From Christensenella tenuis (lineage in GTDB: Bacteria; Bacillota; Clostridia; Christensenellales; Christensenellaceae): a stretch of DNA of 64,000 nucleotides. A model generated the notes under the pieces. That model made no database searches, was not told the origin of the DNA, and saw nothing but the letters and a program-made list of their open reading frames with translations. The translations under genes were made by a program, and so were the position numbers. This document shows, piece after piece, positions 25,637-34,653 of this stretch (within the stretch, counting starts at the first letter, position 1; each line of letters starts with the position of its first letter). The stretch spans positions 240,736 through 304,735 of the forward strand of contig NZ_JACOON010000007.1 in assembly GCF_014287795.1 (NCBI RefSeq), read 5' to 3'.

Positions 25637-26626
25637 ATGGCTGAATTTGATACTCAGGGCGGAAAATTTACATTTTGCTGTATCGATTATGCAAAGGCGA
25701 TCGACGTTAAGGGCACTATTACTGCGGAAATACTGGACATGATAGAAGATGACGACCGCGTTATCTACGTTATGAACGATAGTGTTGCGCGCGGAACCAA
25801 GACGCGGGAAATGATGGAAAAGAAGCCCGGCCGTGTCGTAGACTTCGGTATTCAGGAGATGAACACCATCACAGCTGCGGCGGCTTTGGCTTCCAAGGGC
25901 TATCTTCCCTATTTTCAGACATACGGGCCGTTCCTCACGCTGCACGCGCTCGATCAGGTGCACAACGACATCTGCTACAATGATTTCCCGGTGCGCCTTA
26001 TTTCCACGCACGCGGGCGTGTCGTCCGGCTATGGTCCGACGCACAATACAATCCTCGATTTCGCCATGTTTAACGCGATGCCAAACATGACGATGGTCGC
26101 GCCGTGCGACGCTATGATGGCGAAGAAAATGCTACGTGCGTCCCTCGACTATCCGCATCCGCTGATGATCCGCATCCCCCGCGGCGAAGAGCCGGACGTT
26201 TATACGGACGACAGCTATCAATACGAATTCGGCAAAGCCATCACCATATCCGAAGGACAGGATATCACGCTGATCGCGACCGGATCGATGGTGTTCCATT
26301 CCGTGCAGGCGGCGCGTAAGCTCGAAGCGTTAGGCTTCGACGTAGGTGTGATCGATATGCACACCGTAAGCCCGATCGATACGGCTGCGGTCATACATGC
26401 GGCAGAGCATTCGCGGGCGATCCTCACGGTAGAGGATCACTGCATTGACGGCGGCCTCGGCACGATCGTCGGCGAGGTGATCGCACGTGCAGGAATCACG
26501 ACGCGGTTCAAAAAGGCGGCACTCCCAAGTGAATTCTCGCCCTATGCATATCCGGAAGAACTGTATCCGTATTACAAGCTCGATGCGGACGGTATCGCCG
26601 ATACCGCGCTGAATCTTATGCGGTAA
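25637..26626 (+). CDS. Transketolase, C-terminal (pyrimidine-binding) subunit
   Basis: Second half of the split transketolase, 329 residues. It contains the pyrimidine-binding domain (RVVDFGIQEMNTITAAAALASKGYLPYFQTYGPF, including the catalytic Glu in GIQEMN) and the C-terminal domain (LTVEDHCIDGGLGTIVGEV). AGGAGG lies within the end of the preceding gene. One base separates the genes, implying a stoichiometric heterodimer. A related fold occurs in 1-deoxyxylulose-5-phosphate synthase, but the split arrangement and length favour transketolase. A strong hairpin at 26658-26698 follows, before the symporter gene. Confidence 0.93.
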   Translation: MAEFDTQGGKFTFCCIDYAKAIDVKGTITAEILDMIEDDDRVIYVMNDSVARGTKTREMMEKKPGRVVDFGIQEMNTITAAAALASKGYLPYFQTYGPFLTLHALDQVHNDICYNDFPVRLISTHAGVSSGYGPTHNTILDFAMFNAMPNMTMVAPCDAMMAKKMLRASLDYPHPLMIRIPRGEEPDVYTDDSYQYEFGKAITISEGQDITLIATGSMVFHSVQAARKLEALGFDVGVIDMHTVSPIDTAAVIHAAEHSRAILTVEDHCIDGGLGTIVGEVIARAGITTRFKKAALPSEFSPYAYPEELYPYYKLDADGIADTALNLMR

Positions 26627-26657
26627 GCAAAGGCGCGCAAGCGATACCGGAGAAACA

Positions 26658-26698
26658 AAGGAATATTCCGCCCCTACTTTGGGGCGGAACTATTCTTT
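26658..26698 (+). terminator. Hairpin after the transketolase pair
   Basis: TTCCGCCCC/GGGGCGGAA with a 6-base loop, flanked by further pairing AAAGGAATA/TATTCTTT. It lies about 40 bases after the transketolase stop and would end or attenuate the transcript before the symporter. Confidence 0.65.
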
Positions 26699-26876
26699 CA
26701 TAAAAATAAGCACCTTTGGTTTTATTATATTTCCATCCCATCCAGCAATCAATTATGAACCGTATTTGCCTTGCTGGCGGTACTGCAATCCAACAGCAAG
26801 CACGTAATTTTAAACGAAATCTCAAAATAATAAATTCGCTGAAAGGAGTAGGCTGATTTTTCAGCCGACAGAGGAT

Positions 26877-28313
26877 ATGGCAGCTAAAAATACGACCCAA
26901 CCCGCCGCAGCAGCGGCAGAACCGGTTTCAAAACCGATTTATCACGGAAAGGAAGCCGTATGGCGTAAAATGGCATTCGCCTCCGGCGATATCACCTACA
27001 ACTTCCCATGGATGCTCGTAAGCTCGTTCCTGATGTTTTTCATGACAGACATCGCCCTGATACCAGCGGCGGTCGTTTCCATCCTGTTTCTCGTATGTCG
27101 CGTATTCGACGCGGTCAATGACCCGCTGATCGGCATTCTTGCAGACAGGACGCACACAAGGTTCGGACGTTATCGTCCGTGGCTGCTCGCGAGTGGTATT
27201 CCGCTTGTGGTGTCGGTCATCCTGCTGTTCTGGGCACACCCGGAATGGCCGGAAATGTCCCGCACGATTTATGGATGCGTGATGTACTGCATCGCAGTCG
27301 TATTTGCAACGATGTGGAACATCCCTTACGGCGGCCTGATGGCTTCGCTCACTCCCGACCCAACGGAACGCGCCTCCTTCGCAAGTTATAAAATATTGTT
27401 CTCATCCGTGACCTGTGCGATCGCTTCTTCGATTTTCCTGCCGCTGACCAATATGTTTGGTGCAGCAGACGGCGATCCCGTCAACGGATACCTGATCGGG
27501 GCGGTCATCGTCTGCGCATTGGCGGTGCCGTTCATCTTTACCTGCTTTTTCGGGACGAAAGAAGTGGTTCACCCGCCGAAAAACCAGAAAATCAAAGCAA
27601 AAGCTCTGTTTCAAGTCATCGGAAAGAATCCGCCTCTGCTTATCGTTGTCGTATCTTTCTTCATCTTTGGCTTCATCTCTTACGGCAGGATGACCGTCGC
27701 TGTCTATTATTTCCAGTACAACGTCGGTGATCCAACCGGAGGCTTATTTTCGATCTATGCCCTGCTGAATGGTGTATTGGCCGGCATCATGGCTTTCTTC
27801 GGTGCACGTCTGATGAAAGTCTTCAAAAGCAAGCGGAATACGATCCTGTTCGGTTATATGGCGATGGCGATCCTCTGCATTATCACATACCTCATGGATC
27901 CTGCCACGGTATCTTCCACCACAATCATGGTTCTGCTCCTCGCGAGCGGCCTTGTCAGCGGGATCAGCTCTTCCATGATCTATGCAATGGTACCCGATAC
28001 AGTAGAATACGGCCAATGGAAGTCCGGTATCCGTGCCGATGGTTTTGTCTATTCGGGCACATCGTTTATGCTGAAGCTGGGCGGGGCAATCGCCCCCACG
28101 CTGCTCGCGGCACTTATCGCTATGGCTGGCTATGTCCCGGGGGCAGCGCAGAATGCAGACACTCTGAACGTCATGAACAGCATGATGAACCTGATGCCCG
28201 CAATTTTAAGCATTCTCGGTTTTGTTATCTTCCTGTTCTACAAGCTCGACGGTAAGATGCATGCCCGTATCCTTGCAGACCTTGAAGCAAGGGGAGACCA
28301 ACTGATGGATTGA
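26877..28313 (+). CDS. GPH-family sugar:cation symporter
   Basis: Glycoside-pentoside-hexuronide:cation symporter (MelB/XynB type) of 478 residues with about twelve membrane segments. Signature regions are VSILFLVCRVFDAVNDPLIGILADRTHTRFGRYRPW (cation-binding helix II and loop 2-3) and the second-half YAMVPDTVEYGQWKSGIRADGFVYS. The N-terminus has an Ala/Pro/Glu-rich cytosolic lead of about 25 residues. GAGG lies before the ATG. It probably imports a pentoside or hexuronide that feeds pentose phosphates to the transketolase encoded just upstream. The exact sugar cannot be read from the sequence. Confidence 0.92.
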   Translation: MAAKNTTQPAAAAAEPVSKPIYHGKEAVWRKMAFASGDITYNFPWMLVSSFLMFFMTDIALIPAAVVSILFLVCRVFDAVNDPLIGILADRTHTRFGRYRPWLLASGIPLVVSVILLFWAHPEWPEMSRTIYGCVMYCIAVVFATMWNIPYGGLMASLTPDPTERASFASYKILFSSVTCAIASSIFLPLTNMFGAADGDPVNGYLIGAVIVCALAVPFIFTCFFGTKEVVHPPKNQKIKAKALFQVIGKNPPLLIVVVSFFIFGFISYGRMTVAVYYFQYNVGDPTGGLFSIYALLNGVLAGIMAFFGARLMKVFKSKRNTILFGYMAMAILCIITYLMDPATVSSTTIMVLLLASGLVSGISSSMIYAMVPDTVEYGQWKSGIRADGFVYSGTSFMLKLGGAIAPTLLAALIAMAGYVPGAAQNADTLNVMNSMMNLMPAILSILGFVIFLFYKLDGKMHARILADLEARGDQLMD

Positions 28314-28354
28314 TTATATCAATCCTTGATACCATAATGCCATCTATTTCAAAC

Positions 28355-28385
28355 AAAACGCCCGGAGAATTCTCCGGGCGTTTTG
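28355..28385. terminator. Bidirectional terminator after the symporter gene
   Basis: The perfect inverted repeat AAAACGCCCGGAGA/TCTCCGGGCGTTTT lies 40 bases after the symporter stop. It ends in a T run on the plus strand. Confidence 0.88.
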
Positions 28386-28704
28386 TTTGTGCGGTAAAGC
28401 CGTAAAATTATAAATCCAAATCATTAATTTTCCATTTTTCCACAGCTACATGCCTTTCTTTTCCTTCGCTGTGCTTTATCTCCCGTTAAACGTTTTCCCA
28501 TATTTTTTGCCTGGTACAGAGCTTCTGCCAATATTGCAGCCTTCCGCTCCGAAATGGATATAATAAATATAATCCTTCCAATACAGAACTACGCACAGGA
28601 CGTCTGCAAAAACACTATTCCGCAATTATACATAAAAACTATTTCCCTTCTGGCATAAATATTTAGAATAACAAATTGCTATCTCTGCTTATCCGGATGG
28701 ATAT
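28386..28704. other. Intergenic stretch between convergent genes
   Basis: About 320 A+T-rich bases between the symporter terminator and the uvrC stop. No reading frame with a ribosome site, RNA gene or repeat was recognised. Confidence 0.5.
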
Positions 28705-30531
28705 TCACTTTTCCGAGTGGAAATATTGGTAAACCGCCTGTGCAACGTTCGCGGGCACACCCTTTGCGGTCATAAGCTCTTCGAGCGTAGCCGCCTTAAC
28801 GTTCTTTACGCTGCCGAACGCCTTCAAAAGCGCACGCTTGCGCGTTTGCCCGATGCCCTCAATTTTATCCAGTTCTCCCGTATGATGCCGTTTCTCGCGC
28901 AATTTGCGGTGATAGGAAATGGCAAAATGGTGCGCCTCGTCGCGGATACCCGTCACAAGCCGGAATTCCGGACTATGCGCCTTCAAAAGGATGCTTTCGT
29001 CCCGGCCGGGCACAAAGATTTCCTCCTGTTTTTTCGCAAGGCTGACAATCGGTATTTCTTCGCATCCCAGTGAAAAAAGGGCGTCGCGCGCCGCATGGAG
29101 CTGGCCCTTGCCTCCGTCAATAATAATCAGGTCTGGCATGGGCAGAAAGCTCTCGTCGCCTTGCAGGCCACGCAGGAGCCGGCGGGTAAGCGCTTCGTTT
29201 AAAGAAGCAAAATCGTCCGCTCCTTCAAACGATTTGATGCGGAAGTGGCGGTTTTTCTTGCGGTCTGGTTTTCCATCCGTGAATACCACCATGGAGGCGA
29301 CGTTATCCGTCCCCTGGGTGTTTGAAATATCATAGCATTCGATACGGTGGAGATTCGCATCTAAATCGAGCGCCTTCGCAAGATTTCCCGCCGCGGCTTC
29401 GCGCTGGGCCTGCATCCCCTCTTTGATCTTGATCGCATCACCCGCGTTTTTCTTCGCAAGCTCCGCAAGTTTACGGTTATCGCCGCGCACCGCCTCTTTG
29501 ATCTCTACTTTGGATCCCCGCTTTTCACTGAGCCACTCTTGCAGCAGCTCTGCGTCATCCGGCCGGGGCAAGGTATAAATATGTTTAGGGATTCCGCTTT
29601 TTTCCGCATAATATTGCTGCAAAAATTCACTCATGAGTTCTGAAAGCGGTTCGCCCTCATATTCAAAATAATACTTCTGTGCATAATTGAGTTTCCCATC
29701 CCGGAACAAAAATGCCTGCACAACAGCCGTTTTAAGGCCCTTTTCCACAGCGAACACATCTTTGTCGTCAAGGTTAGGGAATCCCGCGCGTTGTTTTTCC
29801 CGAATGCGGTCAATGAGCGCGATGCGGTCGCGCAGCAAAGCCGCCTGCTCATAGTTCATACTCTCGGCAGCTTCGTTCATCTTGGCCACGAGCTCCCTGC
29901 GCACCGTGAGATTATTTCCCGATACCACGCTGATAACTTCCTTCACCAGTTCGCCGTATTCTTCTTTGCTGACTTTCCCCGTACATGGCCCGATGCACCG
30001 CCCCATCTCGTAATTAAGGCAAGGCCTATCGCCCCGCGCGATCATACGCGGTATATCATTTTTACAGCTTCGCAGCGGATACAGGCGGTATACCTGGTCG
30101 AGCACGTCGCGGATGACATGTGCCGCGATAAACGGCCCGTAGTATTTCGCGCCGTCATCCTTCACACTGCGCACCACCGTAACGCGTGGGAACTCCTCGT
30201 TCAGGTCCACGCGCACATAGGGAAAGTGTTTATCGTCCTTCAAAAGGATATTATAATATGGGCGGTATTTTTTGATGAGGTTGCACTCAAGGATCAGTGC
30301 CTCAAGTTCCGTATCTGTAATGATATACTCAAAATCCGCGATATGCGACACCATTGCCGCGACCTTCGCGTATTTCTGCGCTTCCTTACGGAAATACTGG
30401 CTCACGCGGTTTTTCAAGATCCGCGCCTTGCCCACATAGATCACCTTGCCGTCCTTGTCGCGCATGATATACACACCCGGATTCTGGGGCAGATTTTTAA
30501 TTTTTTTTTGCAGGTTTTCCGTTAATTCCAT
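28705..30531 (-). CDS. uvrC: Excinuclease ABC subunit C
   Basis: Nucleotide-excision-repair nuclease that makes both incisions with UvrA and UvrB; 608 residues. The N-terminal GIY-YIG domain is visible as NPGVYIMRDKDGKVIYVGKARILKNRVSQYF. A cysteine segment (CKNDIPRM...CLNYEMGRCIGPC), a UVR motif near residue 205 (YEQAALLRDRIALIDRI), the RNase H-like endonuclease core (RIECYDISNTQGTDNVASMVVF and LIIIDGGKGQL) and terminal helix-hairpin-helix motifs (LDKIEGIGQTRKRALLKAFGS) follow. The ATG at 30531 fits the family start but has no good Shine-Dalgarno. A TATAAT ends only seven bases before it, so translation could start from a near-leaderless message or a TTG/GTG upstream. Confidence 0.96.
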   Translation of the reverse strand: MELTENLQKKIKNLPQNPGVYIMRDKDGKVIYVGKARILKNRVSQYFRKEAQKYAKVAAMVSHIADFEYIITDTELEALILECNLIKKYRPYYNILLKDDKHFPYVRVDLNEEFPRVTVVRSVKDDGAKYYGPFIAAHVIRDVLDQVYRLYPLRSCKNDIPRMIARGDRPCLNYEMGRCIGPCTGKVSKEEYGELVKEVISVVSGNNLTVRRELVAKMNEAAESMNYEQAALLRDRIALIDRIREKQRAGFPNLDDKDVFAVEKGLKTAVVQAFLFRDGKLNYAQKYYFEYEGEPLSELMSEFLQQYYAEKSGIPKHIYTLPRPDDAELLQEWLSEKRGSKVEIKEAVRGDNRKLAELAKKNAGDAIKIKEGMQAQREAAAGNLAKALDLDANLHRIECYDISNTQGTDNVASMVVFTDGKPDRKKNRHFRIKSFEGADDFASLNEALTRRLLRGLQGDESFLPMPDLIIIDGGKGQLHAARDALFSLGCEEIPIVSLAKKQEEIFVPGRDESILLKAHSPEFRLVTGIRDEAHHFAISYHRKLREKRHHTGELDKIEGIGQTRKRALLKAFGSVKNVKAATLEELMTAKGVPANVAQAVYQYFHSEK

Positions 30532-30681
30532 AATACTATTATAACCCAATTTCTTTTCCCCGTGGAAAAGATTCACATATCCTTCAACAATTTGTGGCAA
30601 ATGAACAAACGAAAAATATTTTGCCGCTCAAACCGCGCAATGCCGCACAGGAGTAAGTATCCGTATTCAATAACCGCCGCA

Positions 30682-30921
30682 AATGAACAGACCCCGAAAA
30701 GTTAGACGGAATCAAACTGCTAAGGATTGAAGTCTGTATTGTATAGGACTCAATCCTTAGCAGTTTGATTCTGTTATTGTTATAATAGCATAAATATTTT
30801 TCAAGTTCTGCTATAAAATGCTCTGCACTTAAAAATTTTTGTATGTAAAGCATTTCCGATTTAAGCAACCCGAAGGAATTTTCAATAACAGCATTCAAAT
30901 AATTGCCTTTCCGAGGCCCCC
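30682..30921 (-). pseudogene. IS3-family (IS150-like) transposase C-terminal remnant with right end
   Basis: Translation on the minus strand gives RKGNYLNAVIENSFGLLKSE, then IAELEKYLCYYNNNRIK. After a one-base frameshift GLSPIQYRLQSLAV and a stop follow. This is the end of the IS3-type DDE integrase domain, with the conserved Glu in VIENSFG. Just beyond the stop, 30682-30707 reads TGAACAGACCCCGAAAAGTT on the plus strand, resembling IS150-group terminal repeats. The rest of the element is gone; homology stops abruptly at about 30918, where the 124-bp repeat module begins. It is non-functional. Confidence 0.85.
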
Positions 30922-31437
30922 GCGCGAACCCATGCGTGAGCCCCCAAGAGCCGAGGGCGGTTAGATGGACGAAGGTATGCACAGCTTTTCTACAAGGCAC
31001 GCAGCCGAATGGATGAAAGCCACTGTGAAATAGCGCCGCAAGGCGGTATGGAACAAGGAAGGCCGCATTATTCCGGGGCCCCCGCCAAACTCGAATGAAG
31101 CGGCAGCGGAATGAGTTTGGAAGGGGAAAAGGAGCGACCGCCTGACCTGTGAAATAGCGCCGCATGGCGGTATGGAGCAAGGAAGGCGGCATTATTCCGG
31201 GGCCCCCGCCAAACTCGAATGAAGCGGCAGCGGAATGAGTTTGGAAGGGGAAAAGGAGCGACCGCCTGACCTGTGAAATAGCGCCGCATGGCGGTATGGA
31301 GCAAGGAAGGCGGCATTATTCCGGGGCCCCCGCCAAACTCGAATGAAGCGGCAGCGGAATGAGTTTGGAAGGGGAAAAGGAGCGACCGCCTGACCTGTGA
31401 AATAGCGCCGCATGGCGGTATGGAGCAAGGAAGGCGG
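30912..31437. repeat. 124-bp tandem repeat array plus a mosaic variant copy
   Basis: Three near-perfect 124-bp units start at 31066, 31190 and 31314 with the landmark CATTATTCCGGGGCCCCCGC. Each has a CCAAACTC/GAGTTTGG inverted repeat and ends in GTGAAATAGCGCCGCATGGC and an AAGGAAGGC tail. A fourth, longer copy (about 30912-31065) keeps the opening CCGAGGCCCCCGC and the closing GTGAAATAGCGCCGCA but has an unrelated centre. The period is not a multiple of three and no gene is credible. The array sits between the IS3 remnant and the end of the PBP gene. Confidence 0.9.
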
Positions 31438-31454
31438 GAAGCGACGCAGCGACG

Positions 31455-32837
31455 TCAGTATCCCATCTCGATCGCATGCGCAAGTATTTCCCCGGCAAGC
31501 GGTGTTGCATACCTCGATCCGAACCCCGCGCCTTCGCCGATCACCGCAATGGCAAGCGGATGTGCCGCGTCTTCTACAAAGCCGACAAACCATGAGTGAT
31601 TCTTTACTTCGCCGTCTTCCACATATTCGGCCGTACCCGTTTTGCCGCACACTGTCACATTCCCGATATCTGCGCTTGTCGCCGTACCATGATCCACGGT
31701 GTTCCTCATATACTCTGTGATCTGCGCCGCAATATTCTGAGGCATAATCGTACGGAATTCACTGGGCGTATAGCGAAAAGAGCTGCTGCCGCCATACCGA
31801 ACATCCTTTAAGGTATTGGGCTGCATAATGACTCCGCCGTTCGCCACCCCCGCTGAAATCATCATATTGTGCATGGGCGTCACAAGGTCTTCATACTGTC
31901 CGATTCCCGCCCATGCAAGGTCTCCTTTGTTGCCGGATACATTGAACTGGCTGTTGTACAGTGTGAAATCCGGGAACTGGAAATTGTAATTATACCCGAA
32001 TTTATTCGCCGTCTCCAGCATTGCATTGTCGCCAAGCTCTACCGCGAGCTGGCCGAAATAGATATTGCACGATTTCTCAAAGGCCGTCGCAAAATCCACA
32101 TGGCCGTGTTGCGAGGTGCAAGTAACTTTCTGCCCTTCGATGATCGCCTCGCCCGTGCAATCCACCTCAAGGTCCGTGACCCCGTTCTCAAGCGCCGCAG
32201 CGGCTGTGAGTATCTTCATTGTCGAGCCCGGCGGATATAACCCCTGTGTCACGCGGTTGACAAATTTTGCTCCCGATTCCTCCGTATCCTCTTTTGCCGT
32301 ATACGGGTCGAAGGTCGGCTTGGAAACGCTGGCGAGGATTTCCCCCGTCTCATAATTCATCAGCACCACCGCGCCCGGATCGGCATTCATGTGGTCGTAA
32401 ATATATTCGCACAGCTCCGCGTCTATGGTGAGGTATACGTCTCCGCCCTTCTGTCCGCTCTGTACGCTATTAAACTTATCTACTACGTTCTGATCGTATC
32501 CATAGAGGTACTTTGCAAACAGTGTTTCCGCCCCGAGGGATTTCCCGTAAATATCGCCTACGGTATGGCTGACCGCGCGGCGCATATCTTCGCTTTCCGC
32601 ATATTTGCGTTCCCCGTTCTCCGTGTAGGCAAGCGGAATCCCGTTCCGGTCATAGATTGTTCCCGCGTTCTCGATGTTTTTGGACGCCGAAATACGCGGA
32701 TTATACGGCGTAGTAAACCACTGGTCCCCATATGCCACCGTGGAATACAAAAGGTACGAACCGAGCAGTACAAACAGACAGCAAAAAACGCCGAGCATAA
32801 CGCGCATATTCTTTTTGAGATTCGGTTTCTTCTTCAT
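31455..32837 (-). CDS. PbpA/FtsI-like class B penicillin-binding protein
   Basis: D,D-transpeptidase that cross-links peptidoglycan; 460 residues, short for the class because the N-terminal region is compact. A single membrane anchor (MLGVFCCLFVLLGSYLLYSTVAYG) is near residues 13-36. Catalytic motifs are SxxK in LYPPGSTMKI, SxN in EKSCNIYFG and KTG in VCGKTGTAEY. The layout FHA, RodA, PbpA matches clusters in Actinobacteria and many clostridia, where RodA/FtsW is the partner glycosyltransferase. It overlaps the RodA-like gene by ATGA. Its stop lies 18 bases from a tandem repeat block. Confidence 0.92.
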   Translation of the reverse strand: MKKKPNLKKNMRVMLGVFCCLFVLLGSYLLYSTVAYGDQWFTTPYNPRISASKNIENAGTIYDRNGIPLAYTENGERKYAESEDMRRAVSHTVGDIYGKSLGAETLFAKYLYGYDQNVVDKFNSVQSGQKGGDVYLTIDAELCEYIYDHMNADPGAVVLMNYETGEILASVSKPTFDPYTAKEDTEESGAKFVNRVTQGLYPPGSTMKILTAAAALENGVTDLEVDCTGEAIIEGQKVTCTSQHGHVDFATAFEKSCNIYFGQLAVELGDNAMLETANKFGYNYNFQFPDFTLYNSQFNVSGNKGDLAWAGIGQYEDLVTPMHNMMISAGVANGGVIMQPNTLKDVRYGGSSSFRYTPSEFRTIMPQNIAAQITEYMRNTVDHGTATSADIGNVTVCGKTGTAEYVEDGEVKNHSWFVGFVEDAAHPLAIAVIGEGAGFGSRYATPLAGEILAHAIEMGY

Positions 32838-34084
32838 GCCACACCGCCTCCCATCTCTTCCAGCTCGGCTTCCTCATATTCGCCGTTTTTAAGGGCTACG
32901 CCTTCAATGATGCCAAGCTGCATCATGGCGGACAGCATTGAGCTTCCCCCCGAGCTTACGAAGGGCATCGTGATGCCTGTAAGCGGAATCAGCTTAATCA
33001 CACCGCCAATGATAATGAAACTTTGCAGCGACAGCATTGCCGTCGCGCCAAACACAAGCAGTTTATCAAATTTTGTACGCGCATCCATTGCAATCAGGAT
33101 CCCCCGTATGATGAACACAAGGTACAGCGCAATAATGCCGATTGCCACGATAATGCCGAATTCCTCGGCGATCGCCGCAAAAATATAGTCGGACGTGCCC
33201 ACCGGAATGACCTCGGGCATGCCCAGTCCAAGCCCAGTGCCGAGAAGCCCGCCGCTTGCAATCGCGAGCAGGCCCTGCACGATCTGGTAGCCTTTGTCGT
33301 TATAGGTCGCCCATGGATCCTGCCACACCTCTACACGCGTCTTTACATGGTCAAACATCTTATAGGAGAGGAACGCGCCGCCCGCGAACGCCGCAGTTGC
33401 ACCGAGCGTAATGCCTACGCTGCCCGTTCCCACATAGAACACAATCAGGAAGGTTCCCGCGAAAAGCAGCGCCGCACCAAGGTCCCGCGATAAGACGAGC
33501 AGGCCGACGCACGCAATGGTAAACACAAAATACGGCCACATATCGCGTTTCCTATCCCGCGAAGAGAGGAAGTATGCGGTCACGATCAAAAACAGTATTT
33601 TAGCGAATTCACTCGGCTGGAAGGAAAACGGGCCGATATTGATCCAGTTTTTAGCGCCGCCTACCCTGCTTGCAAAAATCAGGGTCATTCCCAGCATGCC
33701 GACCGCAAGAATCATAAACACCCAGTTTAATTTTCCAAAATCATGCGATTTTTTGATGACCAGCATCGCGATCACCATGCATACATTGCCGATCAGGATC
33801 CAGATCAGTTGTTTCTGCGCCACCTCCGGATCGATGCGGTACAGGATCACGATACTGATAATGCACAGGAAATCGGCAATCAGGAGCGAAAACCGTTCGA
33901 GATGCTTAAAGATACCCTTCAGCACATTGTATTGCACAATGATAAAAACGGCAAAAATAATGCCGAGGACCGCCGCCTCCATGTTGAACGTACCGCCCGC
34001 AAACGAAAGCAGGAACATTCCCGACAATAAAAACAATATCATGAACGCAAGGATAATGCCCGCGCCGAATCTCTTAATTATCAT
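32834..34084 (-). CDS. RodA/FtsW/SpoVE-family peptidoglycan glycosyltransferase
   Basis: SEDS-family membrane glycosyltransferase polymerising lipid II; 416 residues with about ten to twelve membrane segments. GPFSFQPSEFAKILFLIVTAYFLS and LVLSRDLGAALLF include the conserved catalytic-region residues. YNDKGYQIVQGLLAIASGGLLGTGLGLG, IFAAIAEEFGI and LPLTGITMPFVSSGGSSML-like (LIPLTGITMPFVSSGGSSML) are the family signatures. GAGG lies seven bases before the ATG, which overlaps the FHA gene end by 11 bases. Works as a pair with the downstream PBP. Elongation versus division role cannot be assigned from sequence. Confidence 0.94.
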   Translation of the reverse strand: MIIKRFGAGIILAFMILFLLSGMFLLSFAGGTFNMEAAVLGIIFAVFIIVQYNVLKGIFKHLERFSLLIADFLCIISIVILYRIDPEVAQKQLIWILIGNVCMVIAMLVIKKSHDFGKLNWVFMILAVGMLGMTLIFASRVGGAKNWINIGPFSFQPSEFAKILFLIVTAYFLSSRDRKRDMWPYFVFTIACVGLLVLSRDLGAALLFAGTFLIVFYVGTGSVGITLGATAAFAGGAFLSYKMFDHVKTRVEVWQDPWATYNDKGYQIVQGLLAIASGGLLGTGLGLGMPEVIPVGTSDYIFAAIAEEFGIIVAIGIIALYLVFIIRGILIAMDARTKFDKLLVFGATAMLSLQSFIIIGGVIKLIPLTGITMPFVSSGGSSMLSAMMQLGIIEGVALKNGEYEEAELEEMGGGVA

Positions 34085-34532
34085 GTTCTAACCTCGTTCT
34101 CTTAAAATAGATGCGCAGCTCCACATCCCCGAAAGATAGCGCATCACCCGTTTTCAGCTTATGCGCGTTGATGGCCTTCCGCCCGTTAATTTTCGTAGGA
34201 GCTTTTGCCGCCGGTTTAAGATAATAGTCGTCTCCATCCTGGAAAATAACCGCGTGGTTTTTTTTCACCGTCCTGTCCGGCAAAACAATATCGCAACGCG
34301 AGTCGCTGCCAATGGTATTGTTTTCACGCAGGCCGAAGCGGTCGCCGATAAACTCCTGTGGCCCGCCGATGATTTTCATATAGCCGCCGAATTGGCTGAT
34401 CTCCGTCATGACAAATTTTTTCTGCTGGTATTCTTTATAGGAAATATAAATTACCGCAATGAGGATTACGAGCACTGCGGCAATAAACCAATACCGCAGG
34501 GCATAGGCCGCAACTTCATAAGCCGATTCCAT
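34074..34532 (-). CDS. Membrane-anchored FHA-domain protein
   Basis: A 152-residue protein with one N-terminal membrane segment (YWFIAAVLVILIAVIYISY, about residues 14-32) and a cytosolic FHA domain (about 60-145). The phosphothreonine-binding core is IGSDSRCDIVLPDRTVKKNH, followed by TKINGRKAINAHKLKTGD. FHA proteins read Ser/Thr phosphorylation and in Mycobacterium a similar FHA protein gene sits with rodA, pbpA and kinase genes. No kinase is in this window. GGAG precedes the ATG. It is first in the FHA-RodA-PBP run. Confidence 0.9.
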   Translation of the reverse strand: MESAYEVAAYALRYWFIAAVLVILIAVIYISYKEYQQKKFVMTEISQFGGYMKIIGGPQEFIGDRFGLRENNTIGSDSRCDIVLPDRTVKKNHAVIFQDGDDYYLKPAAKAPTKINGRKAINAHKLKTGDALSFGDVELRIYFKRTRLEHDN

Positions 34533-34653
34533 AAAGTACTCCTTCTTCCTGTTTGATTCTTTTTTCTTTGAAAAAAATCACTGAATTAACCACAGCTAAG
34601 CCTGTACAGGGAGCAGGCCCGCCACGGTCAACCGACATCCTGCGCATATGCCG

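Noticed and set aside
30912..31437. CRISPR array
   Set aside because: The units are 124 bp and contiguous without unique spacers, and no cas genes are present.
30584..31650. Several long open frames on the minus strand rich in Arg/Pro/Phe across the repeat block
   Set aside because: They arise from the 124-bp repeat, whose length is not a multiple of three, so each repeat is read in a different frame; no ribosome sites.
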